Origin: Ifrita kowaldi
Lineage: Eukaryota > Chordata > Aves > Passeriformes > Cinclosomatidae
Reading direction: 5' to 3'
Assembly: GCA_013398055.1 (NCBI GenBank)
Contig: VZRS01010632.1
Coordinates: forward strand, 1 to 64,000
Length of the DNA: 64,000 bases
The position numbers were made by a program, and so were the translations under genes. This document shows, one piece after another, positions 62,440-64,000 of this stretch. The notes below the pieces were generated by a model, which ran no database searches, was not told the DNA's origin, and was given only the letters and a program-made list of their open reading frames with translations. The number at the start of each line of letters is the position of its first letter. Within the stretch, counting starts at the first letter, position 1.

Positions 62440-62740
62440 GGGATGGGCACAGAGCCTGGCAGAGTCATGGGACAGAACGGGCACGGAGCCTGGCAGAGCT
62501 GCAGGACAGGACGGGCATGGAGCAGGGCAGAGCTGCAGGACGGGATGGGCACAGAGCCTGGCAGAGCTGCGGGATGGTCCTGGAGCCCGGCAGAGCCGCA
62601 GGATGGGCACGGAGCCCAGCAGTGCCGCGGGACAGGCGTGGAGCCCGGCAGAGCCATGGGACGGGCACAGAGCCCGGCAGAACCGCGGGACAGGACGGGC
62701 ACAGAGCCCGGCAGAGCCGCAGGATGGGCTGCAGCCTCTC
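62440..62740. repeat. minisatellite, about nine diverged units of 27-35 bp
   Basis: Repeats of GGCACAGAGCCTGGCAGAGC followed by a GCGGGAC- or GCAGGATGG-type ending. Unit length varies because a GACGGG or GGATGG step is present or absent. Frames through it give repetitive Ala-, Gly-, Arg- and Glu-rich peptides on the plus strand, which I take as spurious. Confidence 0.85.
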
Positions 62741-63553
62741 CTGGCGTCCCCTCACCTTGCTCCTGGGTGCTGAGGGGGACCTGGCTCACCTCTGCGTCCC
62801 CTCCCGCCGGGCGGGCTGGGTGGATGTGCCGCTTGCAGAGCCATTAACATAATTTTATGCACTAATTTGTGTAATCATTAAGGAGTCGAGCAGGGCATTG
62901 TTCACATGAGTAATTACCTCTATATTCTAATAGCTCTAATTCATCCCTTTAGTGAGTTTCGTGTTTCAGTGACTCAGCCACGATTCACGCTTCGGGTCCT
63001 GTATTTTTTTTAAGAAATGCCCGTTTCTCGCATGACTTGGTTGCCCTCTGCGCAGTTGATGACGTGACAGATCCTGACGAGCTCAGACCACGCGGATGCC
63101 GACCTGGGAAGATTTGCCAGCGTGGATCCGGGGCTCTGGGGCCGGCTGCATCCCACGGGGTGTTTCACTGGCTGGGAAGCCACAGAGAGCAGCTGCCAGC
63201 GGAAATTTAAACATGAAAAACTTGGCAGTTTGCTGAACTCTTGGTATTTTCCTTCTGACAAAGGGCAGGGCTGTATTTTCGTAGTGATTTTTTGATACCA
63301 GATGAAACATGGGGAAAAAATTCCGCTGCGCAGACTCTGGATCCATTGATTCTCCATCCTCACACGTGCGTGTCTTTACAGTACAGAGGGTGCAGGCAGG
63401 AGGGAAGGCACGGGGAGCACCATTTTCTGCCTGATTTGCAGGATGATACGGGGTATTTTCCCGATGGCACCGAAATTAATTTGAGGCAGAGCTGCCTGCT
63501 GCCACCAAAGGTTTTGTTTCTCCCTTGGAAACATGGAGCAAAGTTGGTTCCTT
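62741..63553. other. intergenic DNA with a candidate AT-rich element
   Basis: No gene was recognised. Between 62835 and 62960 there is an AT-rich island with CATTAACATAATTTTATGC, GTAATCATTAAGG and GAGTAATTACC (homeodomain-type cores). Near 63060 there is a TGACGTGA cAMP-response-like core. Confidence 0.4.
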
Positions 63554-63554
63554 N

Positions 63555-64000
63555 GGGAGGGAATCTCTCCTCCTTAACTGCGCATCGTCCCGGTAGCCCC
63601 GTGCTTAATAAATCCATCACTAGCTCCGAAATAGAAACGGTTAGAAAACTTGTGGTTTCTCCTAGAAACCACAGTTTGGGGGTTTTTTTTCCTGTTGTTT
63701 GTTTGGGTTTTCTTTTTTTTCTAACAGAAACTTCTGCTTTAGAACAGGGGATTCTTTCATTGATCTGTGTGCGTTGGTTGTGCCGTGAGGTTTCTTGCTC
63801 CTGATAACAGCAGAGTTTTTAGCTGTGCAGCAAAATTAGAGTCATTTCTAGATTGGCTAAAAACAGCCCCAGCTTTGGTGAGAGTCCCCCATGCCGAGTG
63901 CAGAATGATCCTCGCTGCACCTGCACGGGAAGAGCAGTTCATCTGGAATTGCAGCTGGAGCGGTTTCAAACAAAAAGCTGAATTATTAGGAAAAATGAAG
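63555..64000. repeat. copy 2 of a duplicated contig end (runs off the window)
   Basis: Begins directly after the single N at 63554 and repeats 61858-62303. It continues to the last base of the window. Confidence 0.92.

Noticed and set aside
62070..62852. 260-residue frame with Ala-, Gly- and Arg-rich repeats.
   Set aside because: It is a translation of the minisatellite and flanks; three frames and both strands are open over the same bases.
59276..64000. VEZF1, the expected next gene after SRSF1.
   Set aside because: No C2H2 zinc-finger spacing or VEZF1-like sequence is visible; it may begin beyond the window.

Overview
This window is a piece of bird nuclear genome. Three vertebrate genes can be read exon by exon, several chicken-repeat-1 (CR1) retrotransposon tails with their typical avian 3' ends lie in introns and spacers, introns are short, and spacers are rich in G+C, as on an avian microchromosome. 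No bacterial or viral system, CRISPR array, or RNA gene was recognised. The sequence is a draft assembly: it has a 447-base run of N (55789-56235) and single N characters at 25245, 40654, 41277, 42793 and 63554. Most of the single N characters sit exactly on breaks of sequence continuity.

Layout. 1-10150: GC-rich spacer with no recognisable gene, a 23-bp minisatellite (7582-7750) and several short AT-rich islands that look like regulatory DNA. 10150-24800, minus strand: HEATR6, nineteen coding exons giving 1098 residues in one uninterrupted spliced frame, with exon 1 missing. 24801-33850: spacer holding a CpG-rich block broken by an N, CR1 tails and a few unassigned exon-like stretches. 33850-42780, minus strand: DYNLL2 (dynein light chain LC8 type 2), with a long 3' UTR, two coding exons (89 residues) and a non-coding first exon under a GC-box promoter. 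Intron 1 is inflated by misjoined contigs. 43118-55500: spacer with a decayed 23-bp tandem repeat (47713-48112), CR1 tails and candidate conserved elements. 55500-59275, plus strand: SRSF1 (splicing factor SF2/ASF), exons 2 to 4 and a long 3' UTR; exon 1 falls in the N run. 59276-64000: spacer with another minisatellite (about 62440-62740) and a further false duplication.

The genes are ordinary housekeeping loci and do not form an operon or pathway. DYNLL2 and SRSF1 are arranged head to head, as in human (from memory). SRSF1 shows the parts needed for splicing-coupled autoregulation: a candidate 3' UTR intron lying more than 55 bases beyond the stop codon. The most informative observations are three contig-overlap duplications at single N characters, a Val-to-Gly change at the end of RRM1 of SRSF1, the 3' UTR intron, and the hidden 23-bp periodicity near 47.9 kb. 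I did not find an undescribed biological system here.
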